In this document: piece by piece, positions 1-8,321 of the stretch
Layout of the letters: the number at the start of each line of letters is the position of its first letter
How positions within the stretch are numbered: the first letter of the stretch is position 1
Assembly: GCF_006334915.2 (NCBI RefSeq)
Contig: NZ_VDMA02000013.1
Location: 124,001-188,000 of the forward strand
Reading direction: 5' to 3'
Origin: Microbispora catharanthi
GTDB lineage: Bacteria > Actinomycetota > Actinomycetes > Streptosporangiales > Streptosporangiaceae
DNA: 64,000 bases
Notes under the pieces: model-generated
Database searches by the model: none
What the model was told of the DNA's origin: nothing
Seen by the model: the letters and a program-made list of their open reading frames with translations, nothing else
Made by a program: the position numbers and the translations under genes

Positions 1-691
1 ATCCCACGGCGACGCCCGTCGTGGGCGCCACCCCCTGGTTCACCAGGTTGTCGAGGTACGCCTCGGCGCCCGAGTTCTGCGGGAACTCCCGCCCTTCCCT
101 CGTCACCGGCCGCAGCGGCCCCGCATCCGGCTCGGTCCTGACGAGACTGCCGCCGGGCTGGATCTCCGGATGCAGGACGGACGGCGTCCAGACGACCTTC
201 CAGGTGAGGTCGCGTACGGCCAGGTGCAGACTGGAGTCGAAGCGCCAGGTGCCGGCGTCCTGCTCGTCCCGCTCCTGGGTGAAGGGGATCTCGGCCGTCT
301 CGTCTCCCGTGCGCACGAGGTTGCCGACCGCGATCCGCAGTGACTTGGAGAGGGCGGCGTCCTCGAACTCGCGGTGCTGGTCCGCGAAGTCGTCCGGTGG
401 ATCGTCGACCCGCTCGCGCATGGCGTCGTAGTCGCTCTTGACCCAGGCCTGGAAGTAGGCGGCGGCCGTCTCGTCCGGGGAGCCCTCCGGGGAGCTTGCG
501 GGGGACGGCTCAGGAGATGAGTCGGGGCGGAGCTGCAGCGTCTGCGGGCCGCCGGGTGCGGGCGTCCCCCGCGGCGCGGCGACGAAGTCCGCGCCCGGCC
601 CCTGCCTGCCGGACACAATGAGTCCGGCAACGCCGAAGACGAAGATGGCCGCGGCGACCATGACGAGGGCGAGCAGGGCCCTGTTCCGCAT
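1..691 (-). CDS. Penicillin-binding protein, N-terminal part (cut by window start)
   Basis: The visible 230 residues start at ATG 691 and run off the window. A membrane anchor lies at about residues 4-27 (ALLALVMVAAAIFVFGVAGL), followed by a Pro/Ser-rich linker to about residue 72. Then comes an NTF2-like domain of the MecA_N type (starting near TAAAYFQAWVKSDYDAMRER and ending near VVWTPSVLHPEIQPGGSLV). In class B penicillin-binding proteins such as PBP2a-like enzymes this domain precedes the dimerisation and transpeptidase domains, which would lie outside the window. The role inferred is peptidoglycan transpeptidation on the outer face of the membrane. An overlapping frame beginning at the ATG 11 bases upstream is a shadow. 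The gene is divergent from the methyltransferase gene, with only 32 bases between the starts. Confidence 0.8.
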   Translation of the reverse strand, partial: MRNRALLALVMVAAAIFVFGVAGLIVSGRQGPGADFVAAPRGTPAPGGPQTLQLRPDSSPEPSPASSPEGSPDETAAAYFQAWVKSDYDAMRERVDDPPDDFADQHREFEDAALSKSLRIAVGNLVRTGDETAEIPFTQERDEQDAGTWRFDSSLHLAVRDLTWKVVWTPSVLHPEIQPGGSLVRTEPDAGPLRPVTREGREFPQNSGAEAYLDNLVNQGVAPTTGVAVG

Positions 692-723
692 ACGGTTCTC
701 ATATCACGCGAAAGGAGCCATAG

Positions 724-1566
724 GTGGCAAGGAGCAGAGAACCGTTGCCAGGCCGCTATCCGGTGACCTTCGGCGAGGTGGAGCTCCTGCGCGACCTCGA
801 CCGGCCCGACGGGTGGATGCTGATCAGGGACGGCGTTCCCCAGTCGTACGTGGACCTGGCCGATCCCACCTATCTGGACTTCTCGTACACGCAGCTCATG
901 GCGAGCGTGATCGACTGCCTGCCCGAAGGCCCGCTCGACGCCGTCCACATCGGCGGCGGGGCATGCACGATCCCGCGCTACATCTCCGCGCGGCGGGCCG
1001 GCTCCCGGCACATCGTCGTGGAACCGGACGCCGAACTGGTCCAGCTCGTACGCGACCAACTCAACCTCAAGTCGGTGCCCCGGCTGAAGGTCCGGGTGAT
1101 GGACGGCCGCGCGGCGACGACGGACCTCAGGGACGACTCGGCCGACCTGTTCGTGCTCGACGCGTTCTCGGGCGCGACGATGCCGGTCGAGCTGGCGACC
1201 GTCCAGTACATGACGGAGATCGCCCGCGTCCTGCGCCCCTCCGGCATGGCGCTGATCAACGTGGCGGACGGCAAGGGCCTGCCCTTCGTGAAGCGGGTCG
1301 CCTCCACGGTGAGCCGTGTCTTCCCGCACGCCGCGCTGCTGGCCGAGCCCGGCATCCTGCGCGGGCGCAGGTTCGGCAACGTCGTCCTGGCGGCCTCGCT
1401 CGGCGACCTGCCGATCGAGGCACTCACCAGGAAGGCGGCGGGCGGCCTCACCCAGGCGCGATGCTTGGCGGACGAGGAGCTGACCCGCCTGGTCGCGGGG
1501 GCCGCGCCCATTCACGACGGCGACGCCATTCTCGCCCCCGTCCCTCCGCCAGGCCTGTTCGATTAG
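724..1566 (+). CDS. Spermidine-synthase-like SAM-dependent methyltransferase
   Basis: The protein has 280 residues and a GTG start preceded by AAAGGAG at about 710-716. The central Rossmann fold shows a SAM-type glycine motif (VHIGGGACTIPRY, about residues 78-90) followed by an acidic loop (VVEPDAELV). A later LFVLDAFSG segment resembles the conserved acidic strand of the spermidine synthase/SpeE superfamily. I cannot tell whether it makes a polyamine or methylates another substrate. Many actinobacterial members of this fold are called fused-MFS or spermidine synthase-like and are uncharacterised. It is a single gene, divergent from the penicillin-binding protein. Confidence 0.75.
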   Translation: MARSREPLPGRYPVTFGEVELLRDLDRPDGWMLIRDGVPQSYVDLADPTYLDFSYTQLMASVIDCLPEGPLDAVHIGGGACTIPRYISARRAGSRHIVVEPDAELVQLVRDQLNLKSVPRLKVRVMDGRAATTDLRDDSADLFVLDAFSGATMPVELATVQYMTEIARVLRPSGMALINVADGKGLPFVKRVASTVSRVFPHAALLAEPGILRGRRFGNVVLAASLGDLPIEALTRKAAGGLTQARCLADEELTRLVAGAAPIHDGDAILAPVPPPGLFD

Positions 1567-1601
1567 TGAAGTGTCCACGAAGCTAGGTCCGGGTCGGTCA
1601 C

Positions 1602-1704
1602 TGCGCCGGAAGGAACCTCCGGTCCTCGCGAGGCCCGCTCCGCTGGGCCTTCGCTCCGGTCCTCGCTCCCTTCCGCTCCGCTCCCTCGGCTCCGCGAACG
1701 CGCC
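1602..1704. repeat. Low-complexity GC-rich element (CGCTCC/CCTCGCTCC-type iterations)
   Basis: This stretch is built from short imperfect iterations of GCTCCGCT, CTTCGCTCC and CCTCGCTCCC. It separates the methyltransferase stop from the hemerythrin ATG. It is unlike coding or promoter DNA around it. A related short iteration (TTCGCTCGCTTCGCTCGCTC) occurs at 17963-17982. Function unknown. Confidence 0.45.
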
Positions 1705-1710
1705 CGGGCG

Positions 1711-2139
1711 ATGGGCGACGAACTGGTGCGGATCCACGACGGACTTCGGGCGGAGATGGCCGCGCTGCTGGCCGCGGTCGAGGACGGGCTCGCCACGGGC
1801 ACGACGGTGAACCTGCCGGGTCGCGGCCTGGAAGGAGCGCTGCGGGAGCGCTGCCTGTCCTTCTGCACGGCCTTCCACGAGCACCACGTCAACGAGAACG
1901 AGCGGGGCTTCCCCCTGCTGGAACGGGCCTTCCCCAGGCTGGCCCCGACCCTCGACCGCCTGCGCGAAGAGCACGTGCGGCTGGCCCGGATCAGGGAGGA
2001 CCTGGGCGCGGCGGTCGGCGAGGCGGGCTCCGTCGACCCGGCCACGGTCAAAGCCAGGCTCACGCGCCTGTCGGCCGAGCTGGAGGCCCACTTCGCCCGC
2101 GAGGAGGAACAGCTCCTCGCCGCACTGAACGCGCTCTAG
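1711..2139 (+). CDS. Hemerythrin (HHE) domain protein
   Basis: The protein has 142 residues and is mostly helical, with the HHE pattern of His and Glu ligands: H9, then FHEHHVNENE (about residues 54-63), EEHVRL (about 88-93) and a C-terminal EAHFAREEEQLL. Hemerythrin-like proteins hold a non-haem di-iron centre used for oxygen, NO or iron handling. The start is uncertain. ATG 1711 has no good ribosome site, and the frame stays open upstream to about 1570 through the low-complexity element without any ATG/GTG/TTG codon. The original 5' end may have been altered by that element. Confidence 0.75.
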   Translation: MGDELVRIHDGLRAEMAALLAAVEDGLATGTTVNLPGRGLEGALRERCLSFCTAFHEHHVNENERGFPLLERAFPRLAPTLDRLREEHVRLARIREDLGAAVGEAGSVDPATVKARLTRLSAELEAHFAREEEQLLAALNAL

Positions 2140-2149
2140 GACGACCGCC

Positions 2150-2422
2150 CTAGGACTGCGGCGATCCGGCCTCGTGGTCGGCCACGATGGCGTCGATGCG
2201 GGCGGCGAGCTTGTAGTCGAGGTCGGTCAGGCCACCGGCCTCGTGGGTGGTCAGCGCCAAGTGGAGGGTGCGCCATCGGATGTCGATGTCGGGATGGTGG
2301 TTCAGGGCCTCGGCCTGCTCGGCGATGTCGTTCACGATCGCGATGGCCGTACGGAAATCTCGGGCGACCACGGTCCTGCGGATCGTGTCTCCGTCGCGGC
2401 GCCACTCGGAAGCCTCGTACAT
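2150..2422 (-). CDS. phhB: Pterin-4-alpha-carbinolamine dehydratase
   Basis: The protein has 90 residues, normal for the family. The active-site signature is complete: NHHPDIDIRW at 41-50, with H42/H43/P44, W50, then H60 and D67 (THEAGGLTDLDYKLA). The enzyme dehydrates 4a-hydroxy-tetrahydropterin to recycle the cofactor of aromatic amino acid hydroxylases and moonlights in some organisms. No hydroxylase gene is nearby, so the partner is not evident here. It is divergent from the aldolase gene, with 47 bases between starts. Confidence 0.9.
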   Translation of the reverse strand: MYEASEWRRDGDTIRRTVVARDFRTAIAIVNDIAEQAEALNHHPDIDIRWRTLHLALTTHEAGGLTDLDYKLAARIDAIVADHEAGSPQS

Positions 2423-2469
2423 GGCATCAGGACATCACGAAACACCGCCGATTGTGTAGATTCGCCGGC

Positions 2470-3123
2470 GTGAACGAGCAGGTGAACGAGCAGGTGGACG
2501 AGCAGCTGGACGAGCTGCGGCGTGAGCTGTGCGAGTACGGCCGGCGGGCGGCGGCCCTCGGCCTGGTGATCGGGACCTCGGGCAACCTGAGCGCCCGGAA
2601 GGGCGACCTGGTCGTCGTCACGCCCTCGGGCGTGGCGCTCGACCGGCTGCGCCCGGAGGACTGCCCCGTGGTCGACCTCGAAGGGCGGGTCGTGGAGGGG
2701 GAGCGCAAGCCCTCCTCGGAGACGCCGATGCATCTCGCGCTGTACGAGGCGACCGGAGCCCGGGCGGTGGTGCACACCCACTCGGTCTTCGCGACCGTGG
2801 TCGCCTCGACCATGACCGAGCTGCCGCCGATCCACTACAACGCCCTGCTGCTCGGCGGCGCCGTCCGCGTGGCCCCGTACGCGACGTACGGCACGCCGGA
2901 GCTGGCGCGCAACGTCATCGCCGCGATCGAGGGCAGGCAGGCCGCCCTGATGGCCAGCCACGGCGCGGTGACGATCGGCGGCGGCATGGAGCAGGCGTTC
3001 GAGGCGACCCGCCTGCTGGAGTGGTTGTGCGAGGTCTACGTCCGCGCTCTCGGCGTGGGCCGGCCCACGGTGCTCACCGAGGACCAGCTCACCGCCGTCA
3101 TCGAACGCGCACTCAGCGGCTGA
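2470..3123 (+). CDS. Class II (zinc) aldolase / L-fuculose-phosphate aldolase family
   Basis: The protein has 217 residues from GTG 2470; a TTG at 2452 is also in frame. A -10-like TAGATT at 2456-2461 ends 8 bases before the GTG, which suggests a leaderless transcript. Family motifs are present: phosphate-binding GTSGNLSAR (about 35-43), catalytic Glu in SSETPMH (E84), zinc ligands HTH (102-104) and a further His in MASHGAVT (H164). Family members cleave or epimerise sugar phosphates such as fuculose-1-P or ribulose-5-P. The substrate cannot be read from the sequence and no pathway genes flank it. Confidence 0.85.
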   Translation: MNEQVNEQVDEQLDELRRELCEYGRRAAALGLVIGTSGNLSARKGDLVVVTPSGVALDRLRPEDCPVVDLEGRVVEGERKPSSETPMHLALYEATGARAVVHTHSVFATVVASTMTELPPIHYNALLLGGAVRVAPYATYGTPELARNVIAAIEGRQAALMASHGAVTIGGGMEQAFEATRLLEWLCEVYVRALGVGRPTVLTEDQLTAVIERALSG

Positions 3124-3127
3124 ACTC

Positions 3128-4702
3128 TCAGCCGAGCACGACCTTCCGGGCGAGGCCGAGCGGAAGCCCGCCGGAGCCCGCGATCGTGTCGTGGAAGGTC
3201 CGCAGATCGCCGTCGTAGTCCGCCCTGATGCGCTCGATCTCCAACGCGCCCGTGAGGTAGGAGGGCGCCTGCGTGGGCCAGGCGCAGTAGCGGCTGACCT
3301 CTCCCGCTGCGGTGCCCGGCGACAGCGACGCCTTCGTGGTCAGGAACTCCTCCGCCTGCTCGATCGACATGTCGTCGCAGTGCAGCGCGGTGTCCACCAC
3401 GATCCGGGCGGCCCGCCAGATGCGGCAGTCGAGGTGGGCGAGCTCGGTCTGGGGCGTGTCGAAGTAGCCCTGCTCGTGCATGAGCTTCTCGACGTAGAGT
3501 CCCCAGCCCTCCACGAAGTAGGGCGTACGGAAGATCTTGCGGGCGCGGTGCGGGTTGCCGGCCATCCAGGACAGGTGCCAGTGGTGGCCGGGGTACCCCT
3601 CGTGCACGCTGATCGAGGGCATCTGCGGGCGTGAGTTGGTCCGCAGCCGCTGCCGCACCTGCTCCTCGGTGAAGCCGTCCGGCGTGTACGGCACGAAGAA
3701 GACGCCATCCCGCGAGGACGACAGCGGCGGCGGGGCGAGGTAGCTGGCCACGGCGATGATGGGCCGCTGGAACTCCGGCGAGGGCTCGACCCGGCACACC
3801 TCCCCCTCGGGGAAGGTCACCAGCCCGCGCTCGCGGACGAACTCGCGCGCCCGCAGCGTCTCGGCCTCATACTCGGCGCGCATGGCCTCAAGCGTCGGCG
3901 GGTGGTCGTCCATGAGCGACTCCATCGCCTCCCGCCAGCTGCCGGAGCCGAGGCGCGCGGCGACCTCCGTCATCCGCGTGTCCAGCTCGGCCCAGGCCTG
4001 GCGGCCCTTCTCGTGCAGCTCGGGGGCGCCATACCCGAGCATCTCCTGCTCGCGCAGCAGCGCGGAGTAGAGCTCCTCGCCCATCCGCCAGGTGCCGCGG
4101 GCCTCGAAGCCCTCCAGGAAGCCGACCAGTCCGTCGAACGCGTCGGCGGCGGGCTCGGCGGCCCGCGCCAGCCGCGCCCGCAGGTCCGCATCGCCGACCA
4201 GCGCGGGCAGCGTCTCGGTCAGGAAGCGGCGTCCCGTACGGGCCTGGTCGAGGCCGCGCTTGACGAGCAGGTCGGCGGCGAGATCGGGGTCCAGGTTGGC
4301 CTGGCAGGCGGCGAGCGCGGCGGGCACCTCGGCCAGCCGCGCGACGGCGGCGTCGACCAGCTCGGCCTCCGGCTTGAGGCGCTGCTGGAACGGCGTGAAC
4401 ATCGACGCGAAGACCCAGCTGAGGTAGGCGGCCGGTTCGCGCCGCCACTCCGGCCAGCGGGCCAGCGCGATCTGCCCGCGCAGATGAGCGGCGACCAGGT
4501 CCCTGTCGATCTCGTCCTCGGGACTCTCGGGCGTCGACTCCGACAGCTTGCGCAGCCATTCCTCGGCCGCCCGCTCCCGCGCCGTGAAGGCGCTCGCGCT
4601 GAGATCGCCCAGCGTGCGGTCGTATCCGTCGGCCCCCAGGAGGGCCGCCCTGACCGGGTTCTCGGCCAGGTACCAGTCGATGAACTCGTCCACCAGCGTC
4701 AT
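3128..4702 (-). CDS. DUF885 family protein, putative metallopeptidase-like
   Basis: About 524 residues from ATG 4702; an in-frame GTG at 4726 would add 8 residues. It is a typical full-length DUF885 protein: a long helical body and a C-terminal core with HEGYPGHHWH at about 366-375, a zinc-peptidase-like HExxxxHH arrangement, followed by FVEGWGLYVEKLM. The family is annotated as putative hydrolase or peptidase and substrates are generally unknown. There is no signal peptide, so it is probably cytoplasmic. It is divergent from the DUF4032 gene. Confidence 0.8.
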   Translation of the reverse strand: MTLVDEFIDWYLAENPVRAALLGADGYDRTLGDLSASAFTARERAAEEWLRKLSESTPESPEDEIDRDLVAAHLRGQIALARWPEWRREPAAYLSWVFASMFTPFQQRLKPEAELVDAAVARLAEVPAALAACQANLDPDLAADLLVKRGLDQARTGRRFLTETLPALVGDADLRARLARAAEPAADAFDGLVGFLEGFEARGTWRMGEELYSALLREQEMLGYGAPELHEKGRQAWAELDTRMTEVAARLGSGSWREAMESLMDDHPPTLEAMRAEYEAETLRAREFVRERGLVTFPEGEVCRVEPSPEFQRPIIAVASYLAPPPLSSSRDGVFFVPYTPDGFTEEQVRQRLRTNSRPQMPSISVHEGYPGHHWHLSWMAGNPHRARKIFRTPYFVEGWGLYVEKLMHEQGYFDTPQTELAHLDCRIWRAARIVVDTALHCDDMSIEQAEEFLTTKASLSPGTAAGEVSRYCAWPTQAPSYLTGALEIERIRADYDGDLRTFHDTIAGSGGLPLGLARKVVLG

Positions 4703-4758
4703 AGCGCCCGACTCTATCCGCGACACTTGGGTGGAAGCCCCCAGATAAGGAGCGATTG

Positions 4759-5985
4759 GTGCCCCTGCAGATCACCGGCGCCCCCAGCGACCCCGACCTG
4801 ATCCGCCTGCCATGGGACGTCCCCCTCGAAGAGTGGCCCGTCCACCACCTGGTGACGCTGCCCCGCGGTATCTCCCGGCACGTGGTGCGCTTCGCCCGGC
4901 TCAGCGGCCGGGTGTACGCGATCAAGGAGATCAGCACCAGGTATGCCAAGCGGGAGTATCAGCTCCTGTGGGATCTGGCGCGGCACGACGCCCCCGCCGT
5001 CGAGCCGGTCGCCATCGTCACCGGCAGGACCGCCCCGGACGGCTCCGAACTGGACTCCGCCCTGATCACACGGCATCTGCAGTTCTCGCTGCCCTACCGT
5101 GCCGTGCTGTCGGGCTCGGTGCGGCCCGACACCCTGACCCGCCTGCTCGACGCGCTCGCGGTCCTGCTCGTACGGCTCCATCTGACCGGCTTCTACTGGG
5201 GCGACTGCTCGCTGTCGAACACGCTGTTCCGGCGGGACGCCGGGGCGTTCGCGGCCTACCTGGTGGACGCCGAGACCGGTGAGCTCCACCCGGCGATCAG
5301 CGAGGGCCAGCGGGCCCACGACATCGACGTGGCGCACGTCAACATCTACGGCGAGATGCTCGACCTGGAGGCGGGCGGGCTGCTCCACCCGACCATCGAT
5401 CCGCTGGCCTTCGCCGAGCAGCTCGTCGAGCGCTACCACCGGCTGTGGGACGAGCTGACCGAGGACGAGATCATCGAGGAGGTCGACTGGCATCGTGTGG
5501 ACCAGCGGGTGCGCCGCCTCAACTCGCTCGGCTTCGACGTCGCGGAGATGATGGTGCGGCGCAAGGCCGGCACCTCCCGCCTGATCGTCCGGCCGAAGGT
5601 CGTGGACGCCGGGCACCACCAGCGCCGCCTGCTGCGCCTGACGGGCCTCGACGTGGAGGAGAACCAGGCCAGGCGGCTGCTCAACGACCTCGACTCGTTC
5701 CGGGTGTCCACGGGCCTGCGGCACGAGGACGAGGCGATCGTGGCCCACCGCTGGCTGGCCGAGGTGTTCCAGCCGGTGGTGAACGGGATCCCGGCCGACC
5801 TGCGGCGCAAGCTGGAGCCGGCCCAGCTCTTCCACGAGGTGCTCGACCACCGCTGGTACATGTCGGAGGCCGCGGGCAAGGACGTCGGGCTGGAGGCGGC
5901 GGTGCGGTCCTACGTGGACAACGTCCTGGTGCACAAGCCCGACGAGAAGGCCGTCATCGTCACGTCCGATCCTCTGTCTCCGTAA
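4759..5985 (+). CDS. DUF4032 protein with kinase-like fold
   Basis: The protein has 408 residues. GTG 4759 is preferred because AAGGAG (4747-4752) sits 6 bases upstream; TTG 4756 would be too close. It has features of an atypical kinase: a Lys in VYAIKEIS, a catalytic-loop-like YWGDCSLSN (about 146-154) and an acidic VDAETGE about 15 residues later that takes the place of DFG. DUF4032 proteins are common in actinobacteria and look like lipopolysaccharide-kinase relatives; substrates are unknown. The C-terminal half is helical. The 3' end overlaps the convergent DUF523 gene by 26 bases. Confidence 0.8.
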   Translation: MPLQITGAPSDPDLIRLPWDVPLEEWPVHHLVTLPRGISRHVVRFARLSGRVYAIKEISTRYAKREYQLLWDLARHDAPAVEPVAIVTGRTAPDGSELDSALITRHLQFSLPYRAVLSGSVRPDTLTRLLDALAVLLVRLHLTGFYWGDCSLSNTLFRRDAGAFAAYLVDAETGELHPAISEGQRAHDIDVAHVNIYGEMLDLEAGGLLHPTIDPLAFAEQLVERYHRLWDELTEDEIIEEVDWHRVDQRVRRLNSLGFDVAEMMVRRKAGTSRLIVRPKVVDAGHHQRRLLRLTGLDVEENQARRLLNDLDSFRVSTGLRHEDEAIVAHRWLAEVFQPVVNGIPADLRRKLEPAQLFHEVLDHRWYMSEAAGKDVGLEAAVRSYVDNVLVHKPDEKAVIVTSDPLSP

Positions 5986-6496
5986 ACGCTGTCTCCGTGA
6001 CGAGGTTCGCCAGATACTGAGCGGCCTGCGGAATCCGGTCCTCGCCGAAGACGCGTATGCCGTTCAGCTCCAGCAGCGCCGTCGTCACACCCTGCCCGGG
6101 GGTGGTCCTCCCCCGGTGGCTGCCGTCGTAGATCCGCAGCGACCCGCACGACGGGCTGCCCTCCTTGAGGATCGCGACCCGTACGCCGAAGGACCGGGCG
6201 ACGGCTAGGGTCTGCTGCGCTCCGGACAGGAACGCGGCGGTCACGTCGTCGCCCTCCGGCGTCAGGATCCGGGCCGCGCCCGCCAGGACGGCCGCGCCGC
6301 CCGCGCCGCCCTCGATCTCGGCGGGCGGCCGGGGGACGGGCAGCCCGCCCTCGACCTCGGGGCAGAACCGCACCAGCCGCCCCTCCGCGCGCCAGCGGGC
6401 GAGCAGGTCGTCGTCGCTGGTCTTGGCCCCGCCGTCGTACCGAACCCGGCTGCCGAGCAGGCAGGCGCTGACGAGAATCCGCTCCACGCCTCCCAT
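5960..6496 (-). CDS. DUF523 family protein
   Basis: About 178 residues from ATG 6496, reading MGGVERILVSACLLGSRVRY. The motifs SACLLG, GGAK, FCPEVEGGLPVPRPPAEI and KEGSPSCGS are those of DUF523 proteins, which carry several conserved cysteines and have no assigned activity. A longer frame upstream to 6568 gives an unrelated-looking N-terminus and is not favoured. It is convergent with DUF4032. Confidence 0.8.
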   Translation of the reverse strand: MGGVERILVSACLLGSRVRYDGGAKTSDDDLLARWRAEGRLVRFCPEVEGGLPVPRPPAEIEGGAGGAAVLAGAARILTPEGDDVTAAFLSGAQQTLAVARSFGVRVAILKEGSPSCGSLRIYDGSHRGRTTPGQGVTTALLELNGIRVFGEDRIPQAAQYLANLVTETAFTETEDRT

Positions 6497-6536
6497 TCTG
6501 GCCGCCGTACGGCGGTGCACGCGCCGTCCCCCGATA

Positions 6537-6595
6537 CGAGGAAATTTCATGAAAACCGGGATTTCCATTCCGGGAAGAAGAATTCTTATTCCTCG
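6537..6595. promoter_or_regulatory. AT-rich cluster of short palindromes upstream of the Roadblock operon
   Basis: In a strongly GC-rich setting this block is AT-rich and nested with symmetry. Outer arms CGAGGAA (6537-6543) and TTCCTCG (6589-6595) flank a GAAATTTC palindrome (6541-6548), two CCGGG copies and a perfect AAGAATTCTT palindrome (6578-6587). It lies between the DUF523 start and the Roadblock operon promoter and could bind a regulator of either gene. Confidence 0.4.
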
Positions 6596-6631
6596 GGACT
6601 AATCCGTTTATCCCCGCCGTTTCCGGCTCGG

Positions 6632-6659
6632 GTGACCCGTCCACCTGCTCCTCTAGTGT
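6632..6659 (+). promoter_or_regulatory. Candidate sigma-70-type promoter of the Roadblock operon
   Basis: GTGACC (6632-6637) and TAGTGT (6654-6659) are separated by 16 bases, a good match to actinobacterial vegetative promoters, and the first gene starts 36 bases later. This is a sequence-based prediction only. Confidence 0.45.
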
Positions 6660-6695
6660 TGGCCGCGCTGTACCGGCGAGGCGAGGAGTTACGAG

Positions 6696-7067
6696 TTGAT
6701 CGGGATAGAGGACTGCCTCTCCGAGGCCATGTCGATCCCGGGCGCGCTCGGCGCCATTCTCGTGGACCACACCAGCGGCATGGCCGTCGCGGGAAAGGGG
6801 ATCCCCGATCCCGGAAGGGCGGCCGCGGGGCTCAGCGAGGCGTACCGCGCCACGCTCGACGGGATCGCGATGGCCTCCCAGGAGACGGGTTTCCGGATCG
6901 AGGACGTGATCGTCACCACGGGTTCGGCCTACCACCTGGTGCGGCCCATGGAGATGATGTTCGACGGCCCGCTGCTGCTGTGCGTACGCCTGGACGTGGA
7001 GCGGTCGAACCTCGCCCTGGCACGGCGGCGGCTGCGCACCATCACGGACGAGCTGGTCGCCTCCTGA
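6696..7067 (+). CDS. Roadblock/LC7 domain protein (first copy)
   Basis: The protein has 123 residues with a TTG start 6 bases after a strong GCGAGGAG ribosome site. It is a single Roadblock/LC7 fold: an N-terminal helix, a beta strand with LGAILVDHTSGMAVAGKG, then IEDVIVTTGSAYHLVRPM and a C-terminal helix (SNLALARRRLRTI). Such proteins usually act as partners or activating factors of small Ras-like GTPases, or in conservon signalling (CvnB-like). It closely resembles the fourth gene of the operon in length and motif order, suggesting duplication. First gene of a four-gene operon. Confidence 0.85.
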   Translation: MIGIEDCLSEAMSIPGALGAILVDHTSGMAVAGKGIPDPGRAAAGLSEAYRATLDGIAMASQETGFRIEDVIVTTGSAYHLVRPMEMMFDGPLLLCVRLDVERSNLALARRRLRTITDELVAS

Positions 7068-7081
7068 TGGGAGCCTGACCG

Positions 7082-7891
7082 GTGGCCGCCCCGACTCTCG
7101 ACGCCGTGCTCACCGGCCTCGCCCAGGACGAGGCCACCGGCTCACTGCGGGTGGGCAAGGAGGGCACGGTCTACTACGTCCGCGGCCGGGTGTCGTACGT
7201 GGAGTGCGCGGCCACGCCCGGTGTGGAGGAGTTGCTCGGCGCGTCGGGCCGGATCAGCGCGAACGGGATGCGGCACGCGCGGCAGGAGTCCGGTTCCGGC
7301 GGCGACGGCGGCGCCCTGCTCGTGGACAGAGGGGTGCTCAGCCGGGGTGAGCTGGAGTTCTGCATGCTGTCCGCCACGCTCGACGCGGCGTTCTTCCTGC
7401 TCACGTCGAGAACGGTGCGGACCAGGTTCAGGGAGAGCGACGCCCACTGGCTCGGGGTCCACTGGTTCTTCGACGTCCCTGGGCTGCTGCGCGAGTGCGC
7501 CAGGCGCCGGGCCCGGCTGGAGCGGGCCTGGCCCTCGGAGGAGCTGGACGCGCGGCCGGTGACGCCCCTGCGGCAGATCCCGGGCACGCACGCGCTGCTC
7601 ACCCGGCTGCAGTGGGAGCTGCTGCTCGCCGCGGACTCCACCGCCACGCCGGTCGAGCTGGCCCGCCGCCTCGGGCGTCCGGCCTACTCCACGCTGCTGG
7701 CCGTACGGGAGCTCGCGGCGGCCGGCCTGGTGATGACGGGCGAGACGGCGGCGCTGCCCAAGCGCACGCCCAAGTCGCCCGCACCGCCGAGGGAGCCCGG
7801 GCCTGCCGGCTCGGGACTCCCCCAGGTCAACGGCGACGCGACCGACGTGAACCTGCTGCTCAGACTGCGTGACGCGCTGGAGGCGCTGTAG
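7082..7891 (+). CDS. DUF4388-like protein with C-terminal winged-helix-like region
   Basis: The protein has 269 residues from a GTG start 12 bases after the preceding stop. The N-terminal about 150 residues resemble DUF4388 (GSLRVGKEGTVYYVRGRVSYVE, then LVDRGVLSRGELEFCMLSATLDAAFFLL), a domain often encoded with Roadblock proteins. Residues about 185-230 (QWELLLAADSTATPVELARR) look like a winged helix. A Pro-rich linker and a short C-terminal helix follow. The role is inferred to be that of a signalling adaptor or regulator acting with the flanking Roadblock proteins. Its stop overlaps the next start by one base (TAGTG), implying translational coupling. Confidence 0.7.
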   Translation: MAAPTLDAVLTGLAQDEATGSLRVGKEGTVYYVRGRVSYVECAATPGVEELLGASGRISANGMRHARQESGSGGDGGALLVDRGVLSRGELEFCMLSATLDAAFFLLTSRTVRTRFRESDAHWLGVHWFFDVPGLLRECARRRARLERAWPSEELDARPVTPLRQIPGTHALLTRLQWELLLAADSTATPVELARRLGRPAYSTLLAVRELAAAGLVMTGETAALPKRTPKSPAPPREPGPAGSGLPQVNGDATDVNLLLRLRDALEAL

Positions 7892-8298
7892 TGATCGGAT
7901 GGCTCAAGCGGGCCGGAAAGGGTGTCTCGGTGGATCTGCGCCACGACATACATGAGGAACTGGTCGTCCTGCGGCAACGGGCGCCCGAGATCACCGGAGC
8001 GCTCACCTGCACGATCGACGGCATGCTCGTGACGACGGACCTGGCCGCCGACACCGAGCAGACCGCGGCGCTCACGTCGGCGCTGCTGTCGCTGAGCCGG
8101 AAGATGACCGATCTCGCCAGGATCGGGCGGCTGGAGGAGACGCTGATCTCCGGCACCCAGGGGCACACCGCGTGCTACGCCGCGGGCCCCACGATCGTCC
8201 TCACCGTTCTCGCGGGTCAGGGAGCCAATCTCGGCCTGCTCCGGATCGAGGGACGCAGGGCGGCGAACAAGATCGCCGCCATCGTCGAACGCGGATGA
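7891..8298 (+). CDS. Roadblock/LC7 domain protein (second, divergent copy)
   Basis: The protein has 135 residues from a GTG start overlapping the upstream stop. The core Roadblock strand/helix pattern is visible (ITGALTCTIDGMLVTTDLAAD, then TIVLTVLAGQGANLGLLRIE). It carries a basic N-terminal extension and is more diverged than the other two copies, closer to MglB/CvnB-like regulators in layout. It is probably cytoplasmic and able to dimerise with the other Roadblock proteins of the operon; the partner GTPase is not encoded here. Confidence 0.8.
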   Translation: MIGWLKRAGKGVSVDLRHDIHEELVVLRQRAPEITGALTCTIDGMLVTTDLAADTEQTAALTSALLSLSRKMTDLARIGRLEETLISGTQGHTACYAAGPTIVLTVLAGQGANLGLLRIEGRRAANKIAAIVERG

Positions 8299-8321
8299 CA
8301 AACCAGAACAGGAGAAGAGAC

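Noticed and set aside
103-2091. Long minus-strand frame covering the penicillin-binding protein start, methyltransferase and hemerythrin
   Set aside because: Out of frame with the membrane anchor and MecA_N-like sequence, and antisense to two convincing genes.
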